From: an uncultured Oscillospiraceae bacterium | Lineage (GTDB): Bacteria; Bacillota; Clostridia; Oscillospirales; Acutalibacteraceae | Direction: 5' to 3' | DNA length: 64,000 bases | Assembly (NCBI GenBank): GCA_900555015.1 | Contig: USJL01000001.1 | Span: 62,001 to 126,000, forward strand | Part shown: in pieces, positions 24,784 to 33,384 of the stretch | Position numbering within the stretch: the first letter of the stretch is position 1 | How the letters are laid out: the number at the start of each line of letters is the position of its first letter | Notes under the pieces: model-generated | What the model saw: only the letters and a program-made list of their open reading frames with translations | Told to the model about the DNA's origin: nothing | Databases searched by the model: none | Program-made: the position numbers and the translations under genes

Positions 24784-26962
24784 ATATAACGATGGATTTG
24801 CGGCTTTTTTTGAAGAAGTAAAAAAGAATCCTCAATATGATTGCGATAAAATTAAACAAGCGTATGATTTGGCAAAAGAGGCTCATAAAAACCAAAAAAG
24901 AAGGTCCGGCGAGCCGTACATTATGCATCCGGTTGCCGTGGCTCAAATTTTGTTTAAATTGGGTATGGATAATGAATGTATAATCAGTGCGTTGCTTCAT
25001 GACGTTGTTGAAGATACGGAATATGATTTGCCTTATATTAAAGAGCATTTCGGCGATGATGTGGAACTTCTTGTTGACGGCGTAACAAAATTGGGTCAAA
25101 TTCCTTTGTCAACACGTGAAGAGGTTCAAGCCGAAAACATAAGAAAAATGTTTATGGCAATGAATAAGGATGTGCGTGTTATTATTATTAAACTTGCCGA
25201 CCGTCTTCACAATATGCGCACTCTTCAGCATATGCCTGATTATAAGCAAAGAGAAAAAAGCCTTGAAACTCTTGAAATTTACGCTCCCATTGCTCACCGT
25301 TTAGGTATTCGTGCCATTAAAGAAGAACTTGAGGATTTGGCTGTAAAATATCTTGACCCTATTGCTTATAAAGAAATTGAAGACTCTCTTTCAATGAAAA
25401 ATGAAGAGGGTCAAAAGTTTTTAAATGATATTAAAGAACAAATAAGCAGCAGAATTACTCCTGTTATTAAAAATGTAAACATTACATCACGTGTAAAATC
25501 GGTTCACGGCATTTTCAGAAAGGTTTATATTAAAGGTAAATCTTTTGAAGAAATTTATGATATTTATGCAGTTCGCATTATAGTTGATACTATGATAGAC
25601 TGTTATAATGCACTTGGTATTGTTCATGATATGTATAAACCTATTCCCGGCAGGTTTAAAGATTATATTTCAACACCTAAGCCTAATATGTATCAATCTT
25701 TGCATACCACTGTGCTTTCGGATAAGGGCGTTCCCTTTGAAATTCAAATAAGAACTTGGGAAATGCACAAAACTGCCGAATTCGGTATTGCCGCTCACTG
25801 GAAATATAAGTTGGGCAAAGGCGGAAAAGACAGTTTGGACGCAGGACTCTCTTGGATTCATCAAATGCTTGAAACAGGTGAAGAATCTTCTTCTGCCGAA
25901 GATTTAATGGCAAACATTAAAGGCGATTTGTCTGTTGAAGAAGTTTATGTGTTTACGCCAAAGGGCGACGTTAAAAGTTTGCCCACGGGTTCAACTGTTA
26001 TTGACTTTGCTTACGCTATTCATTCAGCCGTAGGTAACAAAATGATTGGCGCAAAGGTTGACGGCAGAATAGTTCCGCTTGATTATAAAGTTAAAACAGG
26101 TGAAAGAATTGAAGTTTTAACTTCAAATCAGCAGGGTAAAGGCCCCAGCAGAGATTGGCTTGCCATTGTTAAAACAGGTGAGGCAAGAAATAAAATACGT
26201 TCTTGGTTCAAAAAAGAAAAGCGTGAAGAAAATATTGAAGAGGGTAAGGCTGTTGTTGAAAAAGAACTTCGCAGAAATTTCATAAGGCTTTCCCAAGAAC
26301 AGTATGATAAATTTATAGAAAAAATTGCCGAAAGGCAGCATTATACCCATGTAGATGAATTTTATGCCGCAGTAGGTTACGGCGGTATTCAGTTTAACAG
26401 GCTTATGCCTGGTATAAAAGATGAATATAACCGTAATTGGAAAGAGGATAAGGAACTTGAAAAAGCGGCTAAAAGCATTATAGAAAAGCCTAAAACCGCA
26501 CCTTCCGGTAACGGCGTTATAGTTGAGGGCATAGATAACTGCCTTATTAATATGGCAAAATGCTGCAGTCCTCTTCCCGGTGAAGAAATTATAGGCTTTA
26601 TTACCCGTGGTCACGGCTTGTCTATTCATAAAAGAAACTGCGTTAATGTGCCGGAAGATTTGGAGCATTGCGCAGAGCCGGAAAGATGGATTAAAGCCCA
26701 TTGGGACGAAAATGTTAAAATTGAATCCAAATCCACTCTTGATGTTTATGCTATTGACAGAGACGGCGTAGTTCTTGATATTACAAGTACGTTAATGAAT
26801 ATGCATGTTAAAATTCATTCCATTAACGCCCGACCTATTAATGACGGAAATTGTTTAACAACTTTAACCGTTGCCGTTAACAGCAAAGAGCATCTTGATA
26901 ATATTGTAAGAATTATAAGAAAAATCGAGGGTGTGTATCATATTGAAAGAAGTGTGGTTTAA
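24776..26962 (+). CDS. relA: Bifunctional (p)ppGpp synthetase/hydrolase
   Basis: Long RSH stringent-response enzyme, 728 residues. Order: HD hydrolase domain (AQILFKLGM...SALLHDVVEDTEYD, with the HD pair H75-D76), synthetase domain (IYDIYAVRIIVD, GRFKDYISTPKPNMYQSLHT), TGS domain (VYVFTPKGDVKSLPTGST), zinc-finger region (NMAKCCSPLPGEEIIGF) and C-terminal ACT domain. The intact HD motif implies both making and degrading the alarmone. TTG at 24776 is the start, with AAGGAAG 8 bp upstream inside recJ. It is followed directly by dtd, as in Bacillus. Confidence 0.95.
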   Translation: MAEYNDGFAAFFEEVKKNPQYDCDKIKQAYDLAKEAHKNQKRRSGEPYIMHPVAVAQILFKLGMDNECIISALLHDVVEDTEYDLPYIKEHFGDDVELLVDGVTKLGQIPLSTREEVQAENIRKMFMAMNKDVRVIIIKLADRLHNMRTLQHMPDYKQREKSLETLEIYAPIAHRLGIRAIKEELEDLAVKYLDPIAYKEIEDSLSMKNEEGQKFLNDIKEQISSRITPVIKNVNITSRVKSVHGIFRKVYIKGKSFEEIYDIYAVRIIVDTMIDCYNALGIVHDMYKPIPGRFKDYISTPKPNMYQSLHTTVLSDKGVPFEIQIRTWEMHKTAEFGIAAHWKYKLGKGGKDSLDAGLSWIHQMLETGEESSSAEDLMANIKGDLSVEEVYVFTPKGDVKSLPTGSTVIDFAYAIHSAVGNKMIGAKVDGRIVPLDYKVKTGERIEVLTSNQQGKGPSRDWLAIVKTGEARNKIRSWFKKEKREENIEEGKAVVEKELRRNFIRLSQEQYDKFIEKIAERQHYTHVDEFYAAVGYGGIQFNRLMPGIKDEYNRNWKEDKELEKAAKSIIEKPKTAPSGNGVIVEGIDNCLINMAKCCSPLPGEEIIGFITRGHGLSIHKRNCVNVPEDLEHCAEPERWIKAHWDENVKIESKSTLDVYAIDRDGVVLDITSTLMNMHVKIHSINARPINDGNCLTTLTVAVNSKEHLDNIVRIIRKIEGVYHIERSVV

Positions 26963-27414
26963 TGAAGGCTGTTTTACAGCGTGTTATTAATTCAAGTGTT
27001 GAAATAAACGGTGAAATTGCAGGCTCCGTAAACAAAGGGTTTATGATTTTGCTTGGTGTTGAACAGGGCGATACTGCCGCAGATGCCGATAAATTAATTA
27101 AAAAAATTCCGTTCTTGCGTGTTTTTGAAGATGAAAACGGAAAAATGAATTTATCTTGTCTTGATATAAACGGTGAAATACTTGTAATTTCTCAATTTAC
27201 TCTTTGCGCCGATTGTTCTCACGGCAGACGCCCCGGCTTTACCGATTCCGCACCTCCGGACATTGCAAATGAGCTTTATGAATATTTTATTGAACAGTTA
27301 AAACAAAGCGGAATTTCAAAGGTTGCAACCGGTAGGTTCGGTGCCGATATGAAGGTGGCGTTGGTTAATGACGGACCGGTAACAATAATACTTAACAGCA
27401 AGGAATTAAAATAA
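26962..27414 (+). CDS. dtd: D-aminoacyl-tRNA deacylase
   Basis: Removes D-amino acids, and glycine mischarged on tRNA-Ala, from tRNAs. At 150 residues it has the normal length. The two diagnostic motifs are present: ISQFTLCAD (SQFTL) and NDGPVTI near the C-terminus (cis-Pro motif). It overlaps the relA stop by one base and overlaps the following MBL gene by one base, so relA-dtd-MBL-hemZ look like one transcription unit. Confidence 0.96.
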   Translation: MKAVLQRVINSSVEINGEIAGSVNKGFMILLGVEQGDTAADADKLIKKIPFLRVFEDENGKMNLSCLDINGEILVISQFTLCADCSHGRRPGFTDSAPPDIANELYEYFIEQLKQSGISKVATGRFGADMKVALVNDGPVTIILNSKELK

Positions 27415-28028
27415 TGATTAATGTAAAATCTGTTTTATTGGGTGAAATTGCAAATAATTGCTATTTGATTACAGACGCAGAAACAAATAAATCCGCTTTG
27501 GTGGATTGTACAGAGGCTTCGGCTAAAATGCTTGATTTTATAGGCAATGCCGATTTGGAGTACATCCTTTTAACTCACGGCCATTTTGACCATATAGGCG
27601 GCGTAAAAGAAATTAAGGAAAAATTCGGCGCAAAGGTTGTTATAAGCAGTCAGGACGAACCTATGCTTTCCTCCGGCAAACTCAGCCTTGCTGCCTTTTG
27701 CGGCGGTGTACAAAATAACACAAGTGCCGATATTTTGGTTAAAGACGGAGATGTTATAGAACTTGGTAAAACAAGCATAAAGGTTATGGCAACCCCGGGG
27801 CATACAAAAGGCGGCGTTTGCTATATTGCCGATGATTGTATTTTTACAGGAGACACACTGTTTTTTTGCTCTTGCGGCAGAACGGACTTTCCGGGCGGTT
27901 CATTTGATGAAATAAAGCAAAGTTTAAATAAATTAGCCCGGCTTAAAGGCAATTATAAGCTTTATCCGGGGCATGACAGGGTAAGTACTCTTGATTTTGA
28001 AAGAGAAAATAATCCTTATATCAGGTAG
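27414..28028 (+). CDS. MBL-fold hydrolase, glyoxalase II-like
   Basis: Cytoplasmic metallo-beta-lactamase-fold hydrolase, 204 residues. Metal ligands are visible in THGHFDHIGG (H-x-H-x-D-H), TPGHTKGG, FTGDTLF and YPGHDRVST. The core resembles hydroxyacylglutathione hydrolase, but the C-terminal glutathione-binding region is absent, so the substrate is uncertain. A gene of this type between dtd and hemZ is common in Clostridia. It starts one base inside dtd and ends 3 bp before hemZ. Confidence 0.88.
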   Translation: MINVKSVLLGEIANNCYLITDAETNKSALVDCTEASAKMLDFIGNADLEYILLTHGHFDHIGGVKEIKEKFGAKVVISSQDEPMLSSGKLSLAAFCGGVQNNTSADILVKDGDVIELGKTSIKVMATPGHTKGGVCYIADDCIFTGDTLFFCSCGRTDFPGGSFDEIKQSLNKLARLKGNYKLYPGHDRVSTLDFERENNPYIR

Positions 28029-28031
28029 TTT

Positions 28032-29486
28032 ATGGTTATTACAGTTAAAAATCATTCATATGATTATGATATAGAAAACATTGGGGAAATATTTTTTCCT
28101 TATGAAAAAATTAAAATGTGCTTTGGCGAAGATTATCCCGATGACCCGATTACGGTTAAAACAGAAATTTTAGGCAAAAATGCCATAGCAGACGCAAAGG
28201 TTTATGATAAGCAATTAAGGCGAGAGCGTGAAATTGCCCCCGATTCGGACGGTAAAAGCGAGCTTTCGCTGGTTTTTTATGATGTTTTGTCTTCATTGCT
28301 TGGCATAGAATATCCTTGGGGCATTCTTTACGGCGTTCGCCCGGCAAGATATTTCCATTCTTTAACAGATAAATTCGGAATTGAAAATGCAAAAAGTATT
28401 TTTAAAAATCAATATCTTGTTACAGATGAGAAAATCAATTTAACACAAACTGTTGCAAATTCGGAAAATAAAATTATTGCTCTTTCAAAAAGCAACAGCT
28501 TTTCTCTTTATGTTTCAATTCCTTTTTGCCCAACCCGCTGTTCGTATTGTTCTTTTGTTTCTCACAGTATTGAAAATACTCATAAGTTAATAGGCGAATA
28601 TGTGGAACTTTTGGCACAAGAGCTTGTTGAAACCGCGAAATACGCAAAGCAATTAAATTTGCGCCTTGAAAGTATTTATTTCGGCGGTGGAACGCCAACA
28701 ACACTTTCTGCATCTCAGCTTGAATTTTTGTTTGAAACAATAAAACAAAATTTTGATTTGTCGTTTTTGCGTGAGTATACTGTTGAAGCCGGCAGACCCG
28801 ATACCGTAACGGATGAAAAATTTGAAGTTATGCAAAAATACGGTGTTGGCAGAGTCAGCATAAATCCTCAAACATTTAATGATGATGTGCGTGAATTTAT
28901 AGGCAGGCACCATACAACGGCTCAAACGTTAGACGCTTTAAAATCTGCACGAAATGCAGGGTTTGATAATATTAATATGGATTTTATTGCAGGTCTTCCC
29001 ACAGAAAGCGAAAAATCTTTTTGCAACAGCATAGATAAAGCTATTGAGCTTGAAGTTCCATCCGTTACCGTTCACACTCTTTCTTTAAAAACAGGTGCTT
29101 ATATGGCAACAAGGGACAGGGCATTTGATTTAACGGATAAATTGCTTGCAAAAAATATGGTCGATTATTCTGCTTATGCTTTAAAAAAAGCCGGGTATAA
29201 ACCTTATTATATGTACCGTCAGGGTAAGTGTTTGGGCAACCTTGAAAATGTCGGTTGGTGTAAAGACGGTTATGAATGCCTTTATAATATTTTTATGATG
29301 GATGAAACTCACACTGTTTTGGCGGCAGGTGCAGGGGCGGTTATAAAATTAAAGGATTTTAATACCGGTAAAATAGAACGTATTTATAATTATAAGTATC
29401 CGTATGAATACATAAGCGGTTTTGATGAAATTTTACGCAGAAAAGAAAAAATTACAAAATTTTACGATAAATATAAACAAAATTAA
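28032..29486 (+). CDS. hemZ: Coproporphyrinogen dehydrogenase HemZ
   Basis: Radical-SAM protein of the HemN/HemZ group, 484 residues. The 4Fe-4S motif is CPTRCSYCSF (C-x3-C-x2-C), followed by ESIYFGGGTPTTLS, TVEAGRPDTV and MDFIAGLPTE. The roughly 150-residue N-terminal extension matches HemZ rather than HemN. The family is annotated as oxygen-independent coproporphyrinogen III oxidase, but HemZ proteins in heme-poor Clostridia may act otherwise. It is the last gene of the recJ-relA-dtd-MBL-hemZ run; a new promoter follows. Confidence 0.9.
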   Translation: MVITVKNHSYDYDIENIGEIFFPYEKIKMCFGEDYPDDPITVKTEILGKNAIADAKVYDKQLRREREIAPDSDGKSELSLVFYDVLSSLLGIEYPWGILYGVRPARYFHSLTDKFGIENAKSIFKNQYLVTDEKINLTQTVANSENKIIALSKSNSFSLYVSIPFCPTRCSYCSFVSHSIENTHKLIGEYVELLAQELVETAKYAKQLNLRLESIYFGGGTPTTLSASQLEFLFETIKQNFDLSFLREYTVEAGRPDTVTDEKFEVMQKYGVGRVSINPQTFNDDVREFIGRHHTTAQTLDALKSARNAGFDNINMDFIAGLPTESEKSFCNSIDKAIELEVPSVTVHTLSLKTGAYMATRDRAFDLTDKLLAKNMVDYSAYALKKAGYKPYYMYRQGKCLGNLENVGWCKDGYECLYNIFMMDETHTVLAAGAGAVIKLKDFNTGKIERIYNYKYPYEYISGFDEILRRKEKITKFYDKYKQN

Positions 29487-29504
29487 AATAATATACATTT
29501 AGTA

Positions 29505-29533
29505 TTGAAATACTTTGCAAATTGTAATATAAT
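29505..29533 (+). promoter_or_regulatory. Promoter of the coiled-coil protein gene
   Basis: TTGAAA (29505-29510), a 17-bp spacer and TATAAT (29528-29533), about 35 bp upstream of the ATG at 29568. Confidence 0.8.
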
Positions 29534-29567
29534 TACCGTTAATTACTAATGTAAAGGAGTGGCTTTT

Positions 29568-30110
29568 ATGAGTAAAACCGATAACGTGTTTAACGGTTCT
29601 AAAATTTCAAATTTTGAAGATGTAGTTGCAAAAACAAAATCGGTTGCTGAAAACCTTAATAAAAAAAGTGCTCAATGCTTGGAATTTTCACGCAAAAGAG
29701 TTGAATATTTAGATGCAAAAACAAAACTTGCAAAATGCAACGAAAAATTCGGAAATCTTCAGTTTGAAATGCTTTTGGGCAACCAAGTTGACGAGGTTGA
29801 AAGAGATACTTTAATTGCCGAAATTACAGCATACCGTTCAAGAATAGATGTGCTTAAAAATGAACTTGAAGATACTAAGTCAATTAAAGATACCGAAGAT
29901 TTAAAAAAAGGCGCACAAGATTTAAAAAATGAAGTTATAAGCGCTTCAAAAGAGGCTATTGAAATTCTTAAACAGCGTGCAAAAGAGGCAACAATGGCTG
30001 TGCAAAACGCTGTTGATAAGGCAAATTTTGAAAAATCTTCAGATGATGTTGAAATTGAAGTTGAACCGGAAGCGGTTAACGGTGAAAGCGTTAAAAATAC
30101 GGAAGAATAA
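29568..30110 (+). CDS. Hypothetical coiled-coil protein
   Basis: A 180-residue soluble protein that I do not recognise. It is almost entirely charged and helical, with heptad-like stretches (AKTKSVAENLNKKSAQCLEF, ELEDTKSIKDTEDLKKGAQ) and an acidic tail. There is no signal peptide or membrane segment. The ATG at 29568 is 8 bp after AAGGAG. It is monocistronic, with its own strong promoter and a strong terminator, which suggests substantial expression. A structural, chaperone-like or cell-envelope-associated role is possible but cannot be read from the sequence. Confidence 0.8.
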   Translation: MSKTDNVFNGSKISNFEDVVAKTKSVAENLNKKSAQCLEFSRKRVEYLDAKTKLAKCNEKFGNLQFEMLLGNQVDEVERDTLIAEITAYRSRIDVLKNELEDTKSIKDTEDLKKGAQDLKNEVISASKEAIEILKQRAKEATMAVQNAVDKANFEKSSDDVEIEVEPEAVNGESVKNTEE

Positions 30111-30137
30111 ATTTTATATTTGTTATTAAATTAAAAG

Positions 30138-30165
30138 GCAGTGCAAATTAATGCACTGCTTTTTT
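30138..30165 (+). terminator. Terminator after the coiled-coil gene
   Basis: GCAGTGCA (30138-30145) pairs perfectly with TGCACTGC (30152-30159) around a 6-nt loop, followed by TTTTTT. Confidence 0.92.
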
Positions 30166-30179
30166 GTTTTGGTGATTTA

Positions 30180-31865
30180 ATGAATAATTTAAAACAAAAA
30201 TATATTAACTCGGCTGTGTTGTTGCTTTTGTCTTCCGTTCTCGTTAAAGCAATAAGTGCTGTTTATAAAATTCCGCTGACTTCTTATATAGGGGCAACCG
30301 GCAGGGGCTATTTTAATGTGGCATATAATATTTATATGCCCGTTCATGCTGTTATTATGGGGGCGTTTCCCATTGCTCTTTCTCATCTTGTAAGCAAGTA
30401 TAATCAGCAGGGTAACAAAGCAAAAATTGTTGCTTTGCGTAAAAGCAGTAAAATTTTATTTTTCCTTTTAGGTGTTGCAGGCACACTGTTAACAGTGCTT
30501 GTTGCAAAGCCTTATGCACAAATTGTGGCAGCTCCAAAAAGTATTTATACTGTTTATGTTTTGGCACCCACGGTTTTGTTCTCTGCAATTTGTGCCTCAA
30601 ACAGAAGCTTGGCAGAGGGCTTTATGAATATGGTGCCAACCGCTGTAAGCCAAGTTGCAGAGGCGGTGTTCAAGCTTGTGTTCGGCTTGCTGTTTGCCAA
30701 ATATTCTATGGGCGTTCTTTATGATATGTATGTTCAAAACGGCTTTGTTTTGGGTATTTATTGCGAATCCGAGCAAACGGCGCTTTCCGTTATTTATCCT
30801 TTAACATCCGCTGCGGCAATGGGCGGTGTAACAGTTGGCGAATTTGCTGCCGCAGTTTATACGGGTATTTACAATTCCGTTAAATACAGCGATTATAAAT
30901 TTCAAAAAAAGTATGGTGTGGGTGAAAGTATGGCAGAAATCTTTTCTTTTTCCGCACCTATAATTATCTCTACATTAATTCAAAGCGTTTCTACATTTTT
31001 AGACAGTTCCTCGGTTCAGTATTTTTTAACTTATTGCAATGAAAACACCTTGTATTCGACTTATGAAAATTGTATTAAAATAAGTAATACTTCTAAGTCG
31101 GATTTGGTAACATATGTTTTTGGGCTTTATTCTTCGGCACAGGATTTTAAAAATTTAATACCCGGTTTAACAATGGCGTTAGGCGTTGCCGCAGTGCCTG
31201 CAATTTCCGCAGGGTATGAAAGTAATAATTTTGAAAAATTCAATTCTCTTGTAAACAGTATTTTTAAATATACGTGTATTATCGCTTTCGGCGGCGGCTG
31301 TTATCTTTCATTGGTTTCAAAAAGTCTTTTGTCGGTGCTTTATGAGGCAACTAATTACGACATAGTTTTAGGCGTTTGTAAATTGGTGGAATATTACGGT
31401 TTTACAATCATTTTTTATTGCTTTGCCGGCATATCCGTATTTGCCGTTCAGGCAATAGGTTTTGCAAATAAAAGTATATTTGCCGTTGTTATTTCGGCAG
31501 TGTGCAGAATTGCAATTAATTATTTTCTTGTTTCAAACGAAAATGTTAATATTTACGGTACTGTTGTATCGGGTGCTGTGGGTTATTTGATTATTTGCGT
31601 TTGTAACTCCGTAATTTTAAAAAAATATTCCGGCATAAAATTTAATTATTTTAAGTTGATTGTAATGCCGCTTGTTTGCTCTTTCTTTTCGTTTTTTATA
31701 ACTCAATTTGTTTTTAGAGGATTATTTTCAGGTCTGAACAATTTTGCTTGCTTTGTAACACTTTCTGCAATATTTGTCGTGTGTTTTACAGTTTTGCTTA
31801 TTTTGTCAAAAACTATAGAGTTTTCTGAACTTAAATTCTTACAATACAGTAAAAAAACGGTTTAA
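30180..31865 (+). CDS. SpoVB/YabM-like polysaccharide flippase (MOP superfamily)
   Basis: Membrane protein of 561 residues with about 14 hydrophobic segments, in the MviN/SpoVB/Wzx branch of the MOP exporters. Family-like stretches include YKIPLTSYIGATGRGYFNVA and GAFPIALSHLVSKYN. These proteins flip lipid-linked saccharides, such as lipid II-type precursors, across the membrane, often for spore cortex or envelope. The ATG at 30180 is used because the in-frame extension to 30141 would start inside the terminator hairpin. Position before mazG matches yabM upstream of yabN in Bacillus, supporting a sporulation or envelope role. Confidence 0.88.
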   Translation: MNNLKQKYINSAVLLLLSSVLVKAISAVYKIPLTSYIGATGRGYFNVAYNIYMPVHAVIMGAFPIALSHLVSKYNQQGNKAKIVALRKSSKILFFLLGVAGTLLTVLVAKPYAQIVAAPKSIYTVYVLAPTVLFSAICASNRSLAEGFMNMVPTAVSQVAEAVFKLVFGLLFAKYSMGVLYDMYVQNGFVLGIYCESEQTALSVIYPLTSAAAMGGVTVGEFAAAVYTGIYNSVKYSDYKFQKKYGVGESMAEIFSFSAPIIISTLIQSVSTFLDSSSVQYFLTYCNENTLYSTYENCIKISNTSKSDLVTYVFGLYSSAQDFKNLIPGLTMALGVAAVPAISAGYESNNFEKFNSLVNSIFKYTCIIAFGGGCYLSLVSKSLLSVLYEATNYDIVLGVCKLVEYYGFTIIFYCFAGISVFAVQAIGFANKSIFAVVISAVCRIAINYFLVSNENVNIYGTVVSGAVGYLIICVCNSVILKKYSGIKFNYFKLIVMPLVCSFFSFFITQFVFRGLFSGLNNFACFVTLSAIFVVCFTVLLILSKTIEFSELKFLQYSKKTV

Positions 31866-31869
31866 ATGC

Positions 31870-31898
31870 TTGATAAAAACTATCACATATAGTATTAT
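31870..31898 (+). promoter_or_regulatory. Promoter of mazG-hup
   Basis: TTGATA (31870-31875), a 17-bp spacer and TATTAT (31893-31898). The in-frame TTG at 31870 is therefore part of the -35 box, and translation should begin downstream. Confidence 0.75.
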
Positions 31899-31935
31899 TA
31901 CAGTAACACGAGTTAATCGAAAGAGGGCACTTTAT

Positions 31936-32763
31936 TTGGCAGTGGATTTTGAAATTAAAGACAGATATGATATTGACGATTTAATTCAACTTGTTACTGT
32001 TTTAAGAGCTCCCGGCGGCTGTCCTTGGGACAGAGAGCAAACGCATCAATCAATAAAAAAGAATTTTATTGAAGAAACTTATGAAGTTGTTGAAGCAATA
32101 AATAAAAATGATGCCGAAAGCCTGAAAGAAGAATTGGGTGATATTCTTTTGCAGGTTGCTCTTCATGCCGAAATGGAGCGTGAAAGGGGTTCTTTTGATT
32201 TTAATGATGTTGCAAACGATATTTGCCAAAAGCTTGTTATTCGTCATCCTCATGTTTTTGGGGATGTTGTTGCCAATAACGAAAAAGAAGCGCTTGACAG
32301 TTGGGATGCAATTAAGTTAAAAACAAAAGGAATGAAAAAGCAAAGCGAATCAATGCTCAAAGTTCCAAGGGAATTTCCTGCGCTTATGCGTGCGCAGAAA
32401 ATTCAAAGCAAGGCGGCAAAAGCCGGCTTTGATTGGAGCAGTGTTGACGGTGCCTTTCTTAAATTGTTTGAAGAGATTAACGAGTTAAAAGATGCTTTGG
32501 AAAAAGGCAGTCGGTCTTCTGTTGAAGATGAATTCGGCGATGTTCTTTTTTCTTGTGTAAACATAGCCAGGTTTATAGATGTTGATTCAGAGGAGGCACT
32601 TACTTCCGCTACCGATAAATTTATGAACCGTTATGTTTTGGTTGAAAAACTTGCAGAGGAAAAAGACGTTGATATGAAGAATTCTTCAATAGACGAGTTG
32701 GATGCACTTTGGGACGAAGCAAAGAAAATGATTGCCGATAAGGCAAAAACGGAGGAAATTTAA
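31936..32763 (+). CDS. mazG: Nucleoside triphosphate pyrophosphohydrolase MazG
   Basis: House-cleaning NTP pyrophosphatase, 275 residues from TTG at 31936; AAGAGG lies about 9 bp upstream, and the promoter at 31870-31898 rules out an earlier start. Two tandem MazG domains are visible: the first with LRAPGGCPWDREQTHQS, EETYEVVEAI and EELGDILLQVALHAEM, the second with FEEINELKDAL and DEFGDVLFSCVNIARF. The acidic E-x-x-E and E-x-x-D pairs bind Mg2+. The homologue yabN in Bacillus precedes yabO-yabP-yabQ-divIC. Here HU is inserted directly after, with the hup ATG adjoining the mazG stop. Confidence 0.93.
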   Translation: MAVDFEIKDRYDIDDLIQLVTVLRAPGGCPWDREQTHQSIKKNFIEETYEVVEAINKNDAESLKEELGDILLQVALHAEMERERGSFDFNDVANDICQKLVIRHPHVFGDVVANNEKEALDSWDAIKLKTKGMKKQSESMLKVPREFPALMRAQKIQSKAAKAGFDWSSVDGAFLKLFEEINELKDALEKGSRSSVEDEFGDVLFSCVNIARFIDVDSEEALTSATDKFMNRYVLVEKLAEEKDVDMKNSSIDELDALWDEAKKMIADKAKTEEI

Positions 32764-33036
32764 ATGAATAAAACAGAACTTGTAGCAGCAGTTGCTGCTA
32801 AGGCAGAACTTTCAAAGAAAGACGCAGAAGCAGCAGTTAAGGCTGTTGTTGATTCAATCTCAGAAGCTCTTGCAGACGGCGATAAAGTTGCTCTTGTAGG
32901 CTTTGGCACATTTGATGTTAAAACTCGTGCAGCTCGCACAGGTAAAAATCCTCGCACAGGCGAAGTTATTGAAATTCCTGCAGCAAAGGTTCCTTCTTTC
33001 AAAGCAGGCTCAGCTCTTAAGGATGCTGTAAAATAA
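32764..33036 (+). CDS. hup: DNA-binding protein HU
   Basis: Histone-like nucleoid protein that bends and compacts DNA. It has 90 residues and the typical HU sequence: [20 protein letters not shown] at the start, [20 protein letters not shown] and [18 protein letters not shown] at the end, including the beta-arm Pro region. It immediately follows mazG and is followed by a clear terminator, so mazG and hup share a transcript that stops before rqcP. Confidence 0.97.
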   Translation: MNKTELVAAVAAKAELSKKDAEAAVKAVVDSISEALADGDKVALVGFGTFDVKTRAARTGKNPRTGEVIEIPAAKVPSFKAGSALKDAVK

Positions 33037-33054
33037 TTTAATTTAAAATACAAA

Positions 33055-33085
33055 GCCGTCGCCAAAACAGCGGCGGCTTAATTTT
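33055..33085 (+). terminator. Terminator after hup
   Basis: GCCGTCGC (33055-33062) pairs with GCGGCGGC (33070-33077) with one wobble, then TTAATTTTT. Confidence 0.85.
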
Positions 33086-33096
33086 TAGGTGATTTT

Positions 33097-33336
33097 ATGC
33101 GACTTGATAAATTTTTAAAGGTTTCAAGAATTATAAAACGCAGAACCGTGGCAAACGAGGCTTGCGATGCAGGTAAAATAGAAATAAACGGCAAGGTTCA
33201 GCGTGCTTCATATGACGTTAAGGTTAACGATATTATAACTGTTAATATGGGCAATAACAGCCGCAAATTTCAGGTTCTTGAAATAAGTGAACACGCATTA
33301 AAGGAAGATGCGTCAAAAATGTATAAAATTTTATAA
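33097..33336 (+). CDS. rqcP: S4-domain RNA-binding protein RqcP
   Basis: A 79-residue S4-domain protein (YabO/RqcP, Hsp15-like) that binds stalled 50S-peptidyl-tRNA complexes and helps RqcH add alanine tails in ribosome quality control. The S4 core is evident: MRLDKFLKVSRIIKRRTVAN, AGKIEINGKVQRAS and VKVNDIITVNMG. The gene order mazG-(hup)-rqcP-yabP-yabQ-divIC matches the Bacillus yabN-yabO-yabP-yabQ-divIC block. The promoter may come from read-through of the hup terminator or from the 33085-33096 interval; I see no clear box. Confidence 0.9.
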   Translation: MRLDKFLKVSRIIKRRTVANEACDAGKIEINGKVQRASYDVKVNDIITVNMGNNSRKFQVLEISEHALKEDASKMYKIL

Positions 33337-33346
33337 TTCATTAATC

Positions 33347-33384
33347 AATCATCCGTTTCATATATTTTAATCGGGTGATTTTTT
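33347..33384 (+). terminator. Terminator-like hairpin carrying the yabP ribosome binding site
   Basis: AATCATCCG (33347-33355) pairs with CGGGTGATT (33372-33380) with one wobble, and six Ts follow directly before the yabP ATG. The GGTGA of the yabP site lies in the 3' arm. The loop holds CATATATT (33359-33366), a fair match to a sigma-E -10 box. Confidence 0.65.

Noticed and set aside
26123..26701. Minus-strand open frame of about 192 codons within relA
   Set aside because: Antisense shadow of a highly conserved coding region; Phe-rich sequence without recognisable domain or promoter.
30141..30179. Earlier in-frame start for the YabM-like flippase
   Set aside because: It lies within the terminator hairpin of the previous gene and adds residues not expected before the first membrane segment.
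31870..31935. Upstream TTG start for mazG
   Set aside because: The codon is the -35 box of a good promoter, and the added residues do not resemble MazG.
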